Shown in pieces: positions 41,067 to 51,352 of a DNA stretch of 64,000 nt. The notes beneath the pieces are model-generated. The model searched no databases. It was not told the DNA's origin and saw only the letters and a list, made by a program, of their open reading frames with translations. The position numbers and the translations under genes were made by a program. The stretch spans positions 1 through 64,000 of the forward strand of contig NZ_BMOC01000016.1 in assembly GCF_014646875.1 (NCBI RefSeq), written 5' to 3'. Origin of the DNA: Halobellus salinus. Its GTDB lineage: Archaea > Halobacteriota > Halobacteria > Halobacteriales > Haloferacaceae. Each line of letters begins with the position of its first letter. The first letter of the stretch is position 1.

Positions 41067-41069
41067 ATT

Positions 41070-41816
41070 ATGAAAGCAACAATTCGCGACCTGAGCGGCG
41101 ACGACGCCGGCACGCTCGATCTTCCGGAGGTCTTCGAGACGGCCTACCGTCCGGACCTCATCGAGCGCGCCGTGGTCGCCGCGCAGGCCAACCGAAAGCA
41201 GGCGTACGGTGCCGACCCCTACGCGGGGTTGCGGACCCCAGCCGAGTCGTTCGGCAGCGGCCGCGGGATGTCGCACGACCCCCGCGAGAACGGACGCGCT
41301 CGACGCGTCCCCCACGCGGTCTCCGGCCGGCGGGCCCACCCGCCGAAAGCCGAGAAAGACCAGGGGAAAGACATCAACGACAAGGAGCGAAAGCTCGCCG
41401 TCCGGTCGGCGATCGCCGCCACCACGGACGCGGAGATCGTCGCCGATCGCGGCCACGAGTTCGACGACGGCGTCGAACTCCCCGTGGTCGTCTCCGACGA
41501 CTTCGAGGACCTGGTGAAGACCCGCGAGGTCGTCGATCTGCTCGAAAGCCTCGGCGTCCACGCCGACATCGAGCGGTCCGACGAGAACAAGAAGGTGAAG
41601 GCGGGTCGCGGCAAGACCCGGGGCCGGAAGTACACTCGGCCGAAGTCGATTCTCTTCGTGACCTCGGCGGCGCCCTCGAAGGCGGCGCGGAACCTCCCGG
41701 GCGCCGACGTGGTCACCGCCGACAACGTGAGCGCGGAGGACCTCGCGCCGGGCACGCACGCCGGCCGGCTCACGCTGTACACCGAGAGCGCAATCGAGGA
41801 GGTGGCGAACCGATGA
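41070..41816 (+). CDS. rpl4: 50S ribosomal protein L4 (uL4)
   Basis: A 248-aa protein lining the exit tunnel. MKATIRDLSGDDAGTLDLPE, YRPDLIERAVVAAQANRKQA, and the extended loop rich in Arg/Gly/His (GSGRGMSHDPRENGRARRVP, HAVSGRRAHPPKAEKDQGKD) are diagnostic; KVKAGRGKTRGRKYTRPKSI is the rRNA-binding globular part. It overlaps rpl23 by 4 nt (ATGA). Confidence 0.97.
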   Translation: MKATIRDLSGDDAGTLDLPEVFETAYRPDLIERAVVAAQANRKQAYGADPYAGLRTPAESFGSGRGMSHDPRENGRARRVPHAVSGRRAHPPKAEKDQGKDINDKERKLAVRSAIAATTDAEIVADRGHEFDDGVELPVVVSDDFEDLVKTREVVDLLESLGVHADIERSDENKKVKAGRGKTRGRKYTRPKSILFVTSAAPSKAARNLPGADVVTADNVSAEDLAPGTHAGRLTLYTESAIEEVANR

Positions 41817-42067
41817 GCACGATCATCGAGCACCCCCTCGTGACCGAGAAGGCGATGGACGAGATGGACTTCGACAACAAACTGCAGTTCATCGTCGACA
41901 TCGACGCCACCAAGGCGTCGGTTGTCGAGGAAGTCGAGTCGCGCTACGAGGTGTCCGTCGTGAACGTCAACACGCAGGTGACACCGCAGGGTGAGAAGAA
42001 AGCGACTGTCCGACTCCACGAGGACGACGACGCACAGGAAGTCGCCTCGCGAATCGGGGTGTTCTAA
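41813..42067 (+). CDS. rpl23: 50S ribosomal protein L23 (uL23)
   Basis: An 84-aa protein at the exit-tunnel mouth, a docking site for SRP and SecY. STIIEHPLVTEKAMDEMDFD, KLQFIVDIDATKASVVEEVE and VSVVNVNTQVTPQGEKKATV are the family blocks. It is translationally coupled to rpl4. Confidence 0.97.
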   Translation: MSTIIEHPLVTEKAMDEMDFDNKLQFIVDIDATKASVVEEVESRYEVSVVNVNTQVTPQGEKKATVRLHEDDDAQEVASRIGVF

Positions 42068-42068
42068 C

Positions 42069-42803
42069 ATGGGACGACGAATCCAGGGGCAACGTCGCGG
42101 CCGCGGCACGTCCACGTTCCGGGCGCCGTCGCACCGCTACAAGTCCGACCTCTCGCACAAGAAGGACGAATCGGACGACACCGTCTCCGGGACGGTCGTC
42201 GACATCGAACACGACCCCGCGCGCAGCGCGCCGGTCGTCGCCGTCGAGTTCGACGATGGCGACCGGCGACTCGTGCTCGCCCCGGAGGGCGTCGCCGTCG
42301 GCGATTCCATCCAGGTTGGGGTCAGCGCCGAAATCAAGCCCGGGAACACGCTGCCGGTCGCGGAGATCCCAGAGGGCGTCCCCGTGTGTAACATCGAGCG
42401 CCAGCCCGGCGACGGCGGGAAGTTTGCCCGGGCGTCGGGCACCAGCGCCCAGATCATCACCCACGACCGTCACGTGACGGCCGTGAAACTGCCCTCGGGA
42501 CAGACCAAGCGGCTGAACCCCGAGTGCCGCGCTACGGTCGGCGTGGTCGCGGGCGGCGGCCGAACCGAAAAACCGTTCGTGAAGGCCGGCAAAAAGCATC
42601 ACAAGATGAAATCGCGCGGAACCAAGTGGCCCCGCGTCCGCGGGGTCGCCATGAACGCCGTCGATCACCCGTTCGGTGGCGGCGGCCGCCAACACCCCGG
42701 ACAGCCGAAGTCGGTCTCGCGGGACGCCCCGCCGGGACGGAAGGTCGGTGACATCGCCTCGAAGCGCACCGGTCGCGGTGGCAAAGGAGGCAGAGACAAC
42801 TAA
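42069..42803 (+). CDS. rpl2: 50S ribosomal protein L2 (uL2)
   Basis: A 244-aa protein needed for subunit joining. I chose the ATG at 42069 for the archaeal N-terminus [20 protein letters not shown]. The OB- and SH3-like domains include [20 protein letters not shown] and [20 protein letters not shown]. The C-terminal [20 protein letters not shown] carries the conserved loop near the peptidyl transferase centre, with the His residue. Its stop overlaps the rps19 start by 1 nt. Confidence 0.97.
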   Translation: MGRRIQGQRRGRGTSTFRAPSHRYKSDLSHKKDESDDTVSGTVVDIEHDPARSAPVVAVEFDDGDRRLVLAPEGVAVGDSIQVGVSAEIKPGNTLPVAEIPEGVPVCNIERQPGDGGKFARASGTSAQIITHDRHVTAVKLPSGQTKRLNPECRATVGVVAGGGRTEKPFVKAGKKHHKMKSRGTKWPRVRGVAMNAVDHPFGGGGRQHPGQPKSVSRDAPPGRKVGDIASKRTGRGGKGGRDN

Positions 42804-43225
42804 TGAGCTCGGAATACCGAACCGGCCGCGAGGGTGAGTTCACCTACCGCGGCTACACGCTCGACGAGCTGCAGGACATGTCGCTCGACGAGGTCGCGGA
42901 ACTGCTCCCCGCACGCCAGCGGCGAACCATCGAACGAGGCCTCTCGGTCCAAGAGGAGAAACTCCGGGACCGCGCCGCGGAGGCCGGCGAACAGGAGACG
43001 GCTAACGACCCGATCCGGACGCACCTCCGGGACATACCGGTCCTACCGGAGTTCGTCGACCTCACGTTCGAGGTCTACACCGGCCAGTCCTTCGAGCGCG
43101 TCCGCGTCGACCCCGAGATGATCGGCCACTACCTGGGCGAGTTCCAGTTGACACGCACGTCGGTTGAACACGGCCAGGCCGGCATCGGCGCGACCCGGTC
43201 CTCGAAGTTCGTGCCGCTCAAATAA
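42803..43225 (+). CDS. rps19: 30S ribosomal protein S19 (uS19)
   Basis: A 140-aa small-subunit head protein. [20 protein letters not shown] is the archaeal N-terminal extension. The core has [34 protein letters not shown]-like [13 protein letters not shown] and [20 protein letters not shown] with [14 protein letters not shown]. It starts within the rpl2 stop (TAATG). Confidence 0.97.
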   Translation: MSSEYRTGREGEFTYRGYTLDELQDMSLDEVAELLPARQRRTIERGLSVQEEKLRDRAAEAGEQETANDPIRTHLRDIPVLPEFVDLTFEVYTGQSFERVRVDPEMIGHYLGEFQLTRTSVEHGQAGIGATRSSKFVPLK

Positions 43226-43228
43226 CCC

Positions 43229-43699
43229 ATGGGTATCAACTACAGCGTCGAGGCCGACCCGGAGACCACCGCCAAGGGGATGCTCCGCGATCGGCCCATC
43301 AGCCTGAAGCACAGCAAGGCCATCTCGCGCCAGATCAAGGGACGGACGGTCGCGGAGGCGGAGTCGTACCTCCACGACGTGATCGACGAGGTCCAGTCGG
43401 TCCCGTTCAAGCAGCACAACACCGGCGTCGGCCACCGGTCGGACATCGACGGGTGGGACGCGGGTCGCTACCCCGAGAAGGCGTCGAAGGCGTTCCTCGA
43501 ACTCATCGAGAACGTCGCCAACAACGCCGACGAGCAGGGGTTCGACGGTGAGGACATGGTTATCACACACGTCGCTCCTCACAAGGTCGGCGAGCGCCAG
43601 GGCCGCAAGCCTCGGGCGTTCGGCAGCGCCGACCCGTGGAACACCCCGATCTGTGACGTCGAACTCGTGATCGAACAGCACGAGGAGGTCGAAGCCTGA
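43229..43699 (+). CDS. rpl22: 50S ribosomal protein L22 (uL22)
   Basis: A 156-aa protein with a hairpin reaching into the exit tunnel. GINYSVEADPETTAKGMLRD, PISLKHSKAISRQIKGRTVA, NTGVGHRSDIDGWDAGRYPE and APHKVGERQGRKPRAFGSAD are characteristic of the archaeal form. The stop overlaps the rps3 start by 1 nt. Confidence 0.97.
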   Translation: MGINYSVEADPETTAKGMLRDRPISLKHSKAISRQIKGRTVAEAESYLHDVIDEVQSVPFKQHNTGVGHRSDIDGWDAGRYPEKASKAFLELIENVANNADEQGFDGEDMVITHVAPHKVGERQGRKPRAFGSADPWNTPICDVELVIEQHEEVEA

Positions 43700-44622
43700 T
43701 GGCGGACGAACACCAGTTCATCGAGGATGGCCTCCAGCGCTCCCAGATCGACGAGTTCTTCGCTGACGAACTCGGTCGCGCCGGCTACGGCGGGATGGAC
43801 GTCGCGAAGACCCCGATGGGCACCCAGATCGTTCTCAAAGCGGAGAAGCCAGGAATGGTCATCGGCAAAGGCGGGAAGAACATCCGGAAGGTCACCACTG
43901 CACTCGAAGAGCGGTTCGATCTCGACGACCCCCAGATCGACGTCCAGGAGGTCGACGAGCCGGATCTCAACGCCCGCATCGTCGCGGACCGGCTGGCCAA
44001 CGCCCTCGAACGAGGGTGGTACTTCCGGAAGGCGGGACACACCACGATCGACCGAATCATAGAGGCCGGCGCGCTCGGGGCGGAGATCGTCCTGAGCGGG
44101 AAGGTCACCGGCGCCCGCTCGCGGGTCGAGAAGTTCAATCGCGGCTACATCAAACACAACGGCGAGCCCGCCCAAGAGATCGTCGACGAAGGGCAGGGCG
44201 TCGCAGTGATGAAGCTCGGCACGATCGGGGTGACGGTCAAGATCATCCCGCCGGGTGCAGAGCTGCCCGACGACTTCGAGATCCACGAGGATGTCGACGT
44301 CGAGCCCGTCGAACAGATCGCAGACAGCGAGGGTGTCGAGTCACTGCTTGAGGAGGAACCGGAGGCGGTGCCCGAGGCCGGAGAGGGTGACGAGGTCGAA
44401 GTCCCCGACGAGAGTCCCGAGGAGGTCATCGACGAGGACGTTGTCGAGGAAGTCATCGAGGAGACCGACGACGAGCCCGTTGAGACGGTCGAGGCCGACG
44501 AGGACGAACCCGACCTCGACGACCTCGACGAGGACGTCGAGGCCGAGGCCGAGGAACTCCTCGACGAGATGGACGGAGCGGACGGAGACGACGCGGACGC
44601 TGACGGAGCGGAGGGGGCCTGA
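43699..44622 (+). CDS. rps3: 30S ribosomal protein S3 (uS3) with long acidic tail
   Basis: A 307-aa mRNA-entry protein. The KH domain includes [20 protein letters not shown] (GKGGKN loop). The second domain has [20 protein letters not shown] and [20 protein letters not shown]. Residues from about 210 to the end are a Glu/Asp-rich tail ([20 protein letters not shown]), common in haloarchaeal S3 and of no known specific function. rpl29 follows after 2 nt. Confidence 0.97.
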   Translation: MADEHQFIEDGLQRSQIDEFFADELGRAGYGGMDVAKTPMGTQIVLKAEKPGMVIGKGGKNIRKVTTALEERFDLDDPQIDVQEVDEPDLNARIVADRLANALERGWYFRKAGHTTIDRIIEAGALGAEIVLSGKVTGARSRVEKFNRGYIKHNGEPAQEIVDEGQGVAVMKLGTIGVTVKIIPPGAELPDDFEIHEDVDVEPVEQIADSEGVESLLEEEPEAVPEAGEGDEVEVPDESPEEVIDEDVVEEVIEETDDEPVETVEADEDEPDLDDLDEDVEAEAEELLDEMDGADGDDADADGAEGA

Positions 44623-44624
44623 CG

Positions 44625-44843
44625 ATGGCGATTCTCTACCCCGAAGAGATCCGCGACATGACCGCCGCCGAGCGGGAGGCCGAACTCGACGAACTCGAAA
44701 CGGAGCTCCTGAACGCGCGGGCGGTCCAGGCCGCCGGTGGCGCGCCGGAGAACCCCGGCCGCGTCGGCGAGTTGAAGCGGACAATCGCGCGGATCAAGAC
44801 GATCCAGCAGGAAGAAGGCGACCGCGACGAGACACAGGAGTAA
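44625..44843 (+). CDS. rpl29: 50S ribosomal protein L29 (uL29)
   Basis: A 72-aa helical-hairpin protein at the exit-tunnel opening. [40 protein letters not shown] and [20 protein letters not shown] match the family. rnp1 follows after 7 nt. Confidence 0.96.
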   Translation: MAILYPEEIRDMTAAEREAELDELETELLNARAVQAAGGAPENPGRVGELKRTIARIKTIQQEEGDRDETQE

Positions 44844-44850
44844 CACAGCA

Positions 44851-45309
44851 ATGGCACTGACACCCGAGACACTCACGCGACACGAACTCAACGGCCTCCG
44901 CGTGGCCGTCGCCGACGCGCCCAACCCCGACCTCGTCGGGGTCGCGGGTCGCGTCGTCGGCGAGACGATGCGGACGCTGCGTGTCGCCGCGGGGGGCGAC
45001 AGCGCCTCCGGCGACGGACCCGACGCGTCCGAGACGGAGTCTCGGGTGAAACAGGTGCCCAAGCGGGACTCGACGTTCGAGTTCGAGCTCCCCTCGAAGG
45101 GTGACGCCCCCGAGTGCACAGATGAAGCCGCCGACGCCGCGAAGGCGTCGGGGACCGCGTCCAAACGTCGGTCGGAAACTGCCGGTAGATTCGAAGCCGG
45201 TCAGTCCGGTCGTTGCCAGGGCGTGGCCTACGTTACGGTGGATGGCGCACGGCTGCTCTCACGACCCGCCTTGCGGACGGAGAAGACAGGAGATTCATTA
45301 TGGCGATAG
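44851..45309 (+). CDS. rnp1: Ribonuclease P protein component 1 (Rpp29/Pop4)
   Basis: A 152-aa protein subunit of RNase P, which matures tRNA 5' ends. The Sm-like barrel is seen as [40 protein letters not shown] and [14 protein letters not shown] hydrophilic insert of about 45 residues separates these from the final strands [20 protein letters not shown]. The position between rpl29 and rps17 is the conserved archaeal location. The 3' end overlaps rps17 by 10 nt. Confidence 0.92.
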   Translation: MALTPETLTRHELNGLRVAVADAPNPDLVGVAGRVVGETMRTLRVAAGGDSASGDGPDASETESRVKQVPKRDSTFEFELPSKGDAPECTDEAADAAKASGTASKRRSETAGRFEAGQSGRCQGVAYVTVDGARLLSRPALRTEKTGDSLWR

Positions 45310-45626
45310 GACTGAACGTAGAAGAACCGGAGGAGCCGTGCTCCGACGCGAACTGTCCGTTCCACGGGACGCTTTCCGTGCGCGGACAGACGCTCGAGGG
45401 TACGGTGGCCTCCACCGACATGGAGAAAACCGTCGTTGTGGAGCGTGAATACGACGTTCACGTGCCCAAGTACGACCGCTACATGAAGCGGCGTAGTCGC
45501 ATTCCGGCCCACGCACCACCGTGTGTGGACCTCGCGGAAGGCGACACGGTGCGCATCGCAGAGACCCGACCGCTGTCGAAGACCAAAGCGCACGTTGTGG
45601 TCGAGACCCTCGGAGGTGACGCGTGA
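45300..45626 (+). CDS. rps17: 30S ribosomal protein S17 (uS17)
   Basis: A 108-aa OB-fold 16S rRNA-binding protein. I chose the ATG at 45300 ([20 protein letters not shown], the archaeal N-terminus). The core has [40 protein letters not shown] and [20 protein letters not shown]. The start lies inside the rnp1 gene. Confidence 0.96.
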   Translation: MAIGLNVEEPEEPCSDANCPFHGTLSVRGQTLEGTVASTDMEKTVVVEREYDVHVPKYDRYMKRRSRIPAHAPPCVDLAEGDTVRIAETRPLSKTKAHVVVETLGGDA

Positions 45627-46024
45627 TGGAGGCGCTGAAAGCCGACGTCACGCAGGGCCTCGAACGGGGCTCGCTCATCACCTGCGCGGACAACACTGGC
45701 GCGCGCCAGTTGAAGGTCATCAGCGTGAAAGGCTCCGGAGGAACAAAGAACCGACACCCCAAGGCGGGCATCGGCGACCAGGTCACCGTGTCGGTGACCA
45801 AAGGGACGCCGGAGATGCGCCGCCAGGTGCTGCAGGCCGTTATCGTCCGCCAGCGGAAGCCGATCCGCCGGCCGGACGGGGTGCGCGTGAAGTTCGAGGA
45901 CAACGCCGGCGTCATCATCGACGAGATGGAGGAGCCGCGCGGGACCGAGATCAAGGGCCCCGTCGCGCGTGAGGTCGCAGAGCGCTTCGGGAGCATCGCA
46001 TCCACGGCGACGATGATCGTATAG
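45626..46024 (+). CDS. rpl14: 50S ribosomal protein L14 (uL14)
   Basis: A 132-aa protein at the subunit interface. The ATG at 45626 gives [20 protein letters not shown]; a GTG one codon upstream is an alternative. [36 protein letters not shown] and [20 protein letters not shown] are family blocks. It overlaps the rps17 stop. Confidence 0.97.
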   Translation: MEALKADVTQGLERGSLITCADNTGARQLKVISVKGSGGTKNRHPKAGIGDQVTVSVTKGTPEMRRQVLQAVIVRQRKPIRRPDGVRVKFEDNAGVIIDEMEEPRGTEIKGPVAREVAERFGSIASTATMIV

Positions 46025-46025
46025 C

Positions 46026-46382
46026 ATGACGGAACAACCACGCAAACAGCGAACACAGACGCGAAACGCGCCGCTTCACAAGCGGCAGAACCAGGTCCGG
46101 GCCGCGCTTTCGGAGGACCTCCGCGAGGAGTACGGCCAGCGGAACGTCCGGGTCAACACCGGGGACACCGTCGAGGTGCTCCGCGGCGACGACGCCGGCA
46201 CCGAGGCCGAGGTTCTCGCGGTCGACCTCCGGGACACCGTCGTCCACGTTGAGGACGTGACAGTCGAGAAGGCCGACGGGGAAGAGGTCCCCCGGCCGCT
46301 TGACGCGTCGAACCTCCGGGTGACGGAGCTGGATCTGGAAGACGACCGCCGCGAGAAGCGGCTCCAGGAGGACACCGAATGA
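46026..46382 (+). CDS. rpl24: 50S ribosomal protein L24 (uL24)
   Basis: A 118-aa assembly-initiator protein with a KOW motif: RRAPLHKRQ-like [40 protein letters not shown] and [20 protein letters not shown]. The acidic C-terminus is usual for haloarchaea. It overlaps rps4e by 4 nt. Confidence 0.96.
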   Translation: MTEQPRKQRTQTRNAPLHKRQNQVRAALSEDLREEYGQRNVRVNTGDTVEVLRGDDAGTEAEVLAVDLRDTVVHVEDVTVEKADGEEVPRPLDASNLRVTELDLEDDRREKRLQEDTE

Positions 46383-47158
46383 CCCGACACCAGAAGCGAC
46401 TCTCGGCACCGAACGCCTGGCCCGTCGAGCGGAAGACGGCCACGTTCACTGTCAAGGCCGGCGCGGGACCGCACGGGGAGGCCGGGGTTCCCCTGGTCGT
46501 CCTGCTGCGGGACGTGCTCGGCTACGTCGACTCGACGAAGGAGGCGCGCTACGCCCTCAACGAGGGGTCGGTCCTCGTCAACGGCGCCGCGGTCTCCGAC
46601 GAGCAGCGCCCGGTGGGGATGTTCGACATCCTCGCGTTCACCGAGCGCAAAGAGTACTACCGGGTCTTCCCACGGACCGGCGGCCGGTTGGCGCTGACCG
46701 AGATTGGCGCCGACGCCGCGGGCAGCCGACTCGGGAAGATCGTCGGCAAACAGTACGTCGCCGGCGGGGCGACCCAACTGACGCTGCACGACGGCGAGAA
46801 CATCCGGCTTGAGGGCGACGTTGAGTACGACACGAAGGACTCGCTGGTCGTCGACAACGACACGGGCGAGATCGTCGCGCACTTCCCGTACGAGGAGGGT
46901 GCGTTGGTGACCGCGGTCGATGGGTCGCACTCGGGCGACATCGGCCGGATCGACGAGATCACCGTCACTGCCGGCAGCGGCGACAACACCGTCACCGTCG
47001 ACACGGACAATGGCGGCTTCGAGACGATCGAGGAGTACGTCGTGGTTATCGACGATCAGTTCGTCGACGACGATGCGTCCGCTGCTGCGGACGACGCTGA
47101 CGACTCGGCCGACACCGACGCGGACGACGAGTCCGCCGAAGGGGGTGACGACGAATGA
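46379..47158 (+). CDS. rps4e: 30S ribosomal protein S4e (eS4)
   Basis: A 259-aa archaeal/eukaryotic small-subunit protein. [20 protein letters not shown] is the N-terminus. The S4-like domain includes [20 protein letters not shown] and YPVG-type [24 protein letters not shown]-like part follows ([20 protein letters not shown]), then an Asp-rich tail from residue 225. It overlaps rpl5 by 4 nt. Confidence 0.97.
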   Translation: MTRHQKRLSAPNAWPVERKTATFTVKAGAGPHGEAGVPLVVLLRDVLGYVDSTKEARYALNEGSVLVNGAAVSDEQRPVGMFDILAFTERKEYYRVFPRTGGRLALTEIGADAAGSRLGKIVGKQYVAGGATQLTLHDGENIRLEGDVEYDTKDSLVVDNDTGEIVAHFPYEEGALVTAVDGSHSGDIGRIDEITVTAGSGDNTVTVDTDNGGFETIEEYVVVIDDQFVDDDASAAADDADDSADTDADDESAEGGDDE

Positions 47159-47682
47159 GCGAGTCGTTCCACGAGATGCGCGAACCACAGGTAGAGAAGG
47201 TCGTCGTCCACATGGGCGTCGGCGAGGGTGGTCGCGAACTCGCAAACGCCGAGGAGATCTTAGAGGAGATCGCGGGCCAGGAGGCGGTCCGGACGACCGC
47301 CACCCGCGCCGCCACGCAGTTCGGCGCCCGAACCGGCGATCCGGTCGGCGCGAAGGTCACCCTTCGCGGTGACGCGGCCCACGAGTTCTTAGCGACCGCG
47401 CTTGCGTTCACCGACCTCTCGGTCCGGCAGTTCGACGACACCGGGAACTTCAGCTTCGGCGTTGAGGAACACACCGAGTTCCCCACCCAGGAGTACGACC
47501 CGCAGATCGGGATCTACGGCCTGGACGTGACGGTTAACCTCACGCGCCCCGGCTACCGGGTCGCGAAACGCGACAAGGCGTCGCGGTCGATCCCGGCGAG
47601 TCACCGGCTGACGCCCGAGGATGCCGCGGCGTTCGTCGACGAGACGTTCGGTGTCGACATCGAACACGAGGACACAGCATGA
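47155..47682 (+). CDS. rpl5: 50S ribosomal protein L5 (uL5)
   Basis: A 175-aa 5S rRNA-binding protein of the central protuberance. [60 protein letters not shown] and [20 protein letters not shown] identify it. It overlaps rps14 by 4 nt. Confidence 0.97.
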   Translation: MSESFHEMREPQVEKVVVHMGVGEGGRELANAEEILEEIAGQEAVRTTATRAATQFGARTGDPVGAKVTLRGDAAHEFLATALAFTDLSVRQFDDTGNFSFGVEEHTEFPTQEYDPQIGIYGLDVTVNLTRPGYRVAKRDKASRSIPASHRLTPEDAAAFVDETFGVDIEHEDTA

Positions 47683-47855
47683 GCGAATCAGAAGCAGAAG
47701 CGACGGGCGAACACGCCACCCGCCGGACGGGGCAGAGCAACGAGTGTCGACGGTGTGGCCGCAACCAGGGCCTCGTCGGCAAATACGATATCAACCTGTG
47801 CCGGCAGTGTTTCCGTGAGGTCGCCCGCGAGATGGGATTCAAGAAGTACAGATAA
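47679..47855 (+). CDS. rps14: 30S ribosomal protein S14 (uS14), zinc-binding
   Basis: A 58-aa protein encoded from the ATG overlapping the rpl5 stop to the TAA at 47853-47855. Two CxxC pairs form the zinc ribbon: [13 protein letters not shown] and [20 protein letters not shown]. An acidic, Thr/Glu-rich extension ([15 protein letters not shown]) precedes it. It is easily missed because of its length. Confidence 0.96.
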   Translation: MSESEAEATGEHATRRTGQSNECRRCGRNQGLVGKYDINLCRQCFREVAREMGFKKYR

Positions 47856-47856
47856 T

Positions 47857-48249
47857 ATGGCAGGAAACGATCCACTGGCGGACGCGCTCGCAGGTGTCGA
47901 CAACGCAGAGGGTGTCGGCCACCTGTCCCACGAGGTACAGCCCGCCTCAAACATCATCGGCTCGGTCCTCGAGGTCTTCTACGACCGCGGGTACATCGGC
48001 GGCTTCGAGTTCGTCGACGACGGCAAGGCCGGCCGGTTCGAGGTCGAACTGAACGGCGCAATCAACGAGTGTGGCGTCGTCAAGCCCCGCTACTCGGCGG
48101 GCGCAGACGAGTACGAGCAGTGGGAGAAGCGATACCTCCCCGCCCGCGACTACGGGACGCTCATCGTCACGACGAGCCACGGCGTGATGAGCCACTACGA
48201 CGCCCGGGAGGCGGGTGTCGGCGGCCAAGTAATCGCCTACGTGTACTGA
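47857..48249 (+). CDS. rps8: 30S ribosomal protein S8 (uS8)
   Basis: A 130-aa 16S rRNA central-domain protein. I chose the ATG at 47857 (AGNDPLADALAGVDNAEGVG). The family blocks are SNIIGSVLEVFYDRGYIGGF, GRFEVELNGAINECGVVKPR and ARDYGTLIVTTSHGVMSHYD. It is one base after the rps14 stop. Confidence 0.97.
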   Translation: MAGNDPLADALAGVDNAEGVGHLSHEVQPASNIIGSVLEVFYDRGYIGGFEFVDDGKAGRFEVELNGAINECGVVKPRYSAGADEYEQWEKRYLPARDYGTLIVTTSHGVMSHYDAREAGVGGQVIAYVY

Positions 48250-48250
48250 T

Positions 48251-48787
48251 ATGACGGAAACAGCAATCGAGATTCCGGACGAGGTCTCCGCCGAGGTGTC
48301 AAACCTCGATCTGACGGTCGAGGGGCCGAACGGCAGCGTCACGCGGACGCTGTGGTACCCCTCCGTGAGCGTCAGCGTCGAGGGCGACGAGGTCGTCATC
48401 GCTGCCGACGCGGACGACGCCAAGACGAACGCCACCGTCGGGACCTTCGAGAGCCACGTGTCGAACATGATCCACGGGGTTACCGAAGGCTGGGAGTACG
48501 AGATGGAAGTCTACTACGCCCACTTCCCGATGCAGGTCGACGTCAACGGCGACGAGATCGTCATCGAGAACTTCCTCGGGGAGCGCTCCGAGCGACGGAC
48601 GCCCCTCCGCGGGGACACGGACGTACAGGTCGACGGCGAGGTGGTCACCCTGAGCGGTCCATCGAAGGAGGACGTGGGCCAGACCGCCGCCGACATCGAA
48701 CAGCTCACCCGCGTGACCGACAAGGACAACCGCGTTTTCCAGGACGGGGTCTACATCACGCAGAAACCCCAGACGGGGGGTGCCTGA
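48251..48787 (+). CDS. rpl6: 50S ribosomal protein L6 (uL6)
   Basis: A 178-aa protein near the sarcin-ricin loop, with two related domains. EIPDEVSAEVSNLDLTVEGP, SNMIHGVTEGWEYEMEVYYA, HFPMQVDVNGDEIVIENFLG and DVQVDGEVVTLSGPSKEDVG are typical of the archaeal/eukaryotic L9-type L6. rpl32e follows after 3 nt. Confidence 0.97.
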   Translation: MTETAIEIPDEVSAEVSNLDLTVEGPNGSVTRTLWYPSVSVSVEGDEVVIAADADDAKTNATVGTFESHVSNMIHGVTEGWEYEMEVYYAHFPMQVDVNGDEIVIENFLGERSERRTPLRGDTDVQVDGEVVTLSGPSKEDVGQTAADIEQLTRVTDKDNRVFQDGVYITQKPQTGGA

Positions 48788-48790
48788 TCG

Positions 48791-49690
48791 ATGGCCGACG
48801 ATGAACCAACCGAGGCCGACGAGGTCGCAGAGACCGAGGCTGAAGATGCCGAAGAAATTGAAGCCACCGAGGAGGTCGCAGAGACCGAGGCTGAAGATGC
48901 CGAAGAAGTTGAAGCCACCGAGGAGGTCGCAGAGACCGACGAGGTCGAGGGGACCGAAGCCACCGACGGCAGCGCTGACGAGAGCGACGGCTCCGGAGAG
49001 GAGCTCTCCTCGCTCGAAGACATCAGCGGCGTCGGCGCCTCGAAGGCCGACGCGCTGCGGGCGGCCGGCTACGAGTCGATCGACGACGTGAAAGCCGCGA
49101 GCCAGTCGGAACTCTCCGAGGTCGACGGGGTCGGGAACGCCCTGGCGGCCCGGATCAAAGCCGACGTCGGCGGGCTCGAAGTCTCCGAGGAAACGGACGC
49201 CGAGGTCGAAGACGACAGCGCCGACGAGGACGACGAGGAGGAAGTCGAGACGGAACTCCGTCCCCGCGGCCACGCCGACAAGACGCCGACGCTCAACGAC
49301 GAGACCGCGCGCGCGCTCGCACAGAAGCACCGCGAGGGCAAGCCCGCGTTCCGTCGACAGAAGTACCACGCGAAAAAGCGCGTGCCCGAATCGTGGCGGA
49401 AACCCCGCGGCAACCTCTCCAAGCAGCGGCGAGGCATCAAGGGCAAGGGCGACATGGTCGAGGCGGGCTTCCGCTCGCCGACGGCCGCCCGCGGCCTGCA
49501 CCCGTCGGGCTTCGAGGAGGTCCACGTCCACAACGTGGACGATCTCGAGGGCGTCGACGGCGACACCCAGGCCGTCCGCATCGACTCGAAGGTCGGCGCA
49601 CGGAAGCGCGAGCGGATCGAAGAGGTGGCCGAAGACGAGGAGATCCGCGTCCTCAACCCCACCTACGTCGAGACGGAGGTCGAAGAATGA
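48791..49690 (+). CDS. rpl32e: 50S ribosomal protein L32e (eL32) with acidic and HhH extension
   Basis: A 299-aa protein, long for the family (the core is about 130 aa). Residues 1-75 are an acidic tract that includes a 17-aa repeat ([17 protein letters not shown]). Residues about 76-130 form a helix-hairpin-helix domain ([40 protein letters not shown]). The L32e core begins near residue 175 ([40 protein letters not shown]). HhH extensions occur in other haloarchaeal L32e; the role is unknown. It overlaps rpl19e by 4 nt. Confidence 0.95.
   Translation: MADDEPTEADEVAETEAEDAEEIEATEEVAETEAEDAEEVEATEEVAETDEVEGTEATDGSADESDGSGEELSSLEDISGVGASKADALRAAGYESIDDVKAASQSELSEVDGVGNALAARIKADVGGLEVSEETDAEVEDDSADEDDEEEVETELRPRGHADKTPTLNDETARALAQKHREGKPAFRRQKYHAKKRVPESWRKPRGNLSKQRRGIKGKGDMVEAGFRSPTAARGLHPSGFEEVHVHNVDDLEGVDGDTQAVRIDSKVGARKRERIEEVAEDEEIRVLNPTYVETEVEE
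48821..48940 (+). repeat. 51-bp x2.4 in-frame tandem repeat in rpl32e
   Basis: Copies begin at 48821, 48872 and 48923 (the last partial). The unit encodes a 17-residue acidic peptide. Only one base differs between the full copies, changing Ile to Val. Confidence 0.92.
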
Positions 49691-50148
49691 CGAACCTACG
49701 AGCACAGAAACGAATGGCCGCAGACGTCCTCGACGTGGGCAAGAACCGCGTCTGGTTCGATCCCGACGAGCAATCGGAGATCGCCGACGCGATCACCCGA
49801 GAGGACATCCGCGATCTGGTCGACCAGGGAGTCGTCCGCGCGGCGGACGCGAAAGGCAACTCCAAGGGTCGGGCCCGCGAGCGCGCCGACAAGCGCGCGT
49901 ACGGTCACCGCAAGGGCGCCGGCACCCGCAAGGGGAAAGCCGGCGGCCGGAAAAGTGGGAAAGACGAGTGGGTCAGCCGCATTCGCGCCCAGCGTCGTCG
50001 CCTGAAGGAGCTTCGCGACGACGGCCCGCTCACTCCGACGCAGTACCGCGAAACGTACAACAAGGCGTCGGGTGGCGAGTTCGAGGACGTGGCGCGGCTC
50101 GAAGCGTACCTACGGAACGAACACGACATCGATACGGAGACAACATAA
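49687..50148 (+). CDS. rpl19e: 50S ribosomal protein L19e (eL19)
   Basis: A 153-aa helical protein. [40 protein letters not shown], the basic loop [20 protein letters not shown] and [13 protein letters not shown] are characteristic. The start overlaps the rpl32e stop by 4 nt and the stop overlaps the rpl18 start by 1 nt (TAATG). Confidence 0.97.
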   Translation: MTNLRAQKRMAADVLDVGKNRVWFDPDEQSEIADAITREDIRDLVDQGVVRAADAKGNSKGRARERADKRAYGHRKGAGTRKGKAGGRKSGKDEWVSRIRAQRRRLKELRDDGPLTPTQYRETYNKASGGEFEDVARLEAYLRNEHDIDTETT

Positions 50149-50702
50149 TGGCAACAGGACCACGCTACACGGTGCCGATGCGACGTCGGCGCGAGGTCCG
50201 GACGGACTACCACCAGAGGTTGCGCCTGCTGAAATCGGGCAAACCCCGCCTCGTTGCTCGCGTGAGCAACAAACACGTCAGGGCGCAGCTGATCACCCCC
50301 GGACCGGACGGAGACGAAACGCACGCGGCCGCCTCGAGCGAGGATCTCGGAGCGTACGGCTGGGAGGCTCCCACGGGGAACCTTCCCAGCGCGTACCTCA
50401 CGGGCGTTCTCGCCGGAGCCCGCGCCGTCGACGCCGGCCTCACAGAGGCCGTTCTCGACATCGGACTCAACACCGCGACACCCGGCAACAAGGTGTTCGC
50501 GGTCCAGGAAGGAGCGATCGACGCTGGCCTCGATATCCCCCACAACGAGTCGGTGCTCGCCGACTGGTCGCGTACTCGCGGCGAACACATCGCCGACTAC
50601 GCCGAACAGCTCGACGAGCCGCTGTACTCGTCGGAGCTCGACGCCACGAACCTCCCGGAGCACTTCGACGACGTGCTCGGGCGACTGCAGGAGGACGCAT
50701 GA
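50148..50702 (+). CDS. rpl18: 50S ribosomal protein L18 (uL18)
   Basis: A 184-aa 5S rRNA-binding protein. [60 protein letters not shown] and [20 protein letters not shown] match the archaeal L18/L5e family. It overlaps rps5 by 4 nt. Confidence 0.97.
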   Translation: MATGPRYTVPMRRRREVRTDYHQRLRLLKSGKPRLVARVSNKHVRAQLITPGPDGDETHAAASSEDLGAYGWEAPTGNLPSAYLTGVLAGARAVDAGLTEAVLDIGLNTATPGNKVFAVQEGAIDAGLDIPHNESVLADWSRTRGEHIADYAEQLDEPLYSSELDATNLPEHFDDVLGRLQEDA

Positions 50703-51352
50703 GCCAACGCAACAACAACGGCTGGACGCCGCGCACGCGGCTCGGTCGAATGGTACAGGACGGCGACGTCACGTCCATGGAACAGGCGTTAGACACCGGC
50801 CTCCCGCTGAAGGAGCCGGAGCTCGTCGACCAGCTCCTGCCGGGGCTGGACGACGAAGTACTCGACATCAATATGGTCCAGCGGATGACCGACTCCGGCC
50901 GCCGGGTGAAGTTCCGGTGTGTGGTCGCGATCGGTAACCGCGACGGCTTCCTCGGCTACGCCGAGGGCCGCGACGACCAAGTCGGGTCGGCGATCCAGAA
51001 GGCAATCGACGTCGCGAAGCTGAACATCATCTCGGTGGACCGCGGCTCCGGGTCGTGGGAGGACTCCGCCGGCGGCGTGAACTCCCTGACGCGGAAGGCC
51101 GAGGGCAAAGCCGGTTCGGTCACCGTCGAGATCATCCCTGCCCCGCAGGGGCTGGGGTTGGCGGCGGCGCCGACCGTCCGGAACATCCTCGAACTCGCCG
51201 GCGTCCAGGACGCTTGGACCCGCTCGAACGGGAACACCCGGACAACGGTCAACCTCGCGAAGGCGACGTACAACGCGTTGCAGAACGCGTCGCAGTCGCG
51301 GACGCCGCGGCGCGCGGCGGCCAAACAACGCGAAGCGGAGGTCGAGGAGTGA
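50699..51352 (+). CDS. rps5: 30S ribosomal protein S5 (uS5)
   Basis: A 217-aa decoding-fidelity protein. [20 protein letters not shown] is the archaeal N-terminus. The dsRBD-like domain is [40 protein letters not shown], and the C-terminal fold has [20 protein letters not shown]. The stop overlaps the rpl30 start by 1 nt. Confidence 0.97.
   Translation: MSQRNNNGWTPRTRLGRMVQDGDVTSMEQALDTGLPLKEPELVDQLLPGLDDEVLDINMVQRMTDSGRRVKFRCVVAIGNRDGFLGYAEGRDDQVGSAIQKAIDVAKLNIISVDRGSGSWEDSAGGVNSLTRKAEGKAGSVTVEIIPAPQGLGLAAAPTVRNILELAGVQDAWTRSNGNTRTTVNLAKATYNALQNASQSRTPRRAAAKQREAEVEE

Noticed and set aside
44145-45164. A 339-codon minus-strand Ser-rich frame opposite rps3, rpl29 and rnp1
   Set aside because: Ser-rich antisense of Glu/Asp-rich codons; the plus strand carries well-supported genes in their conserved order.
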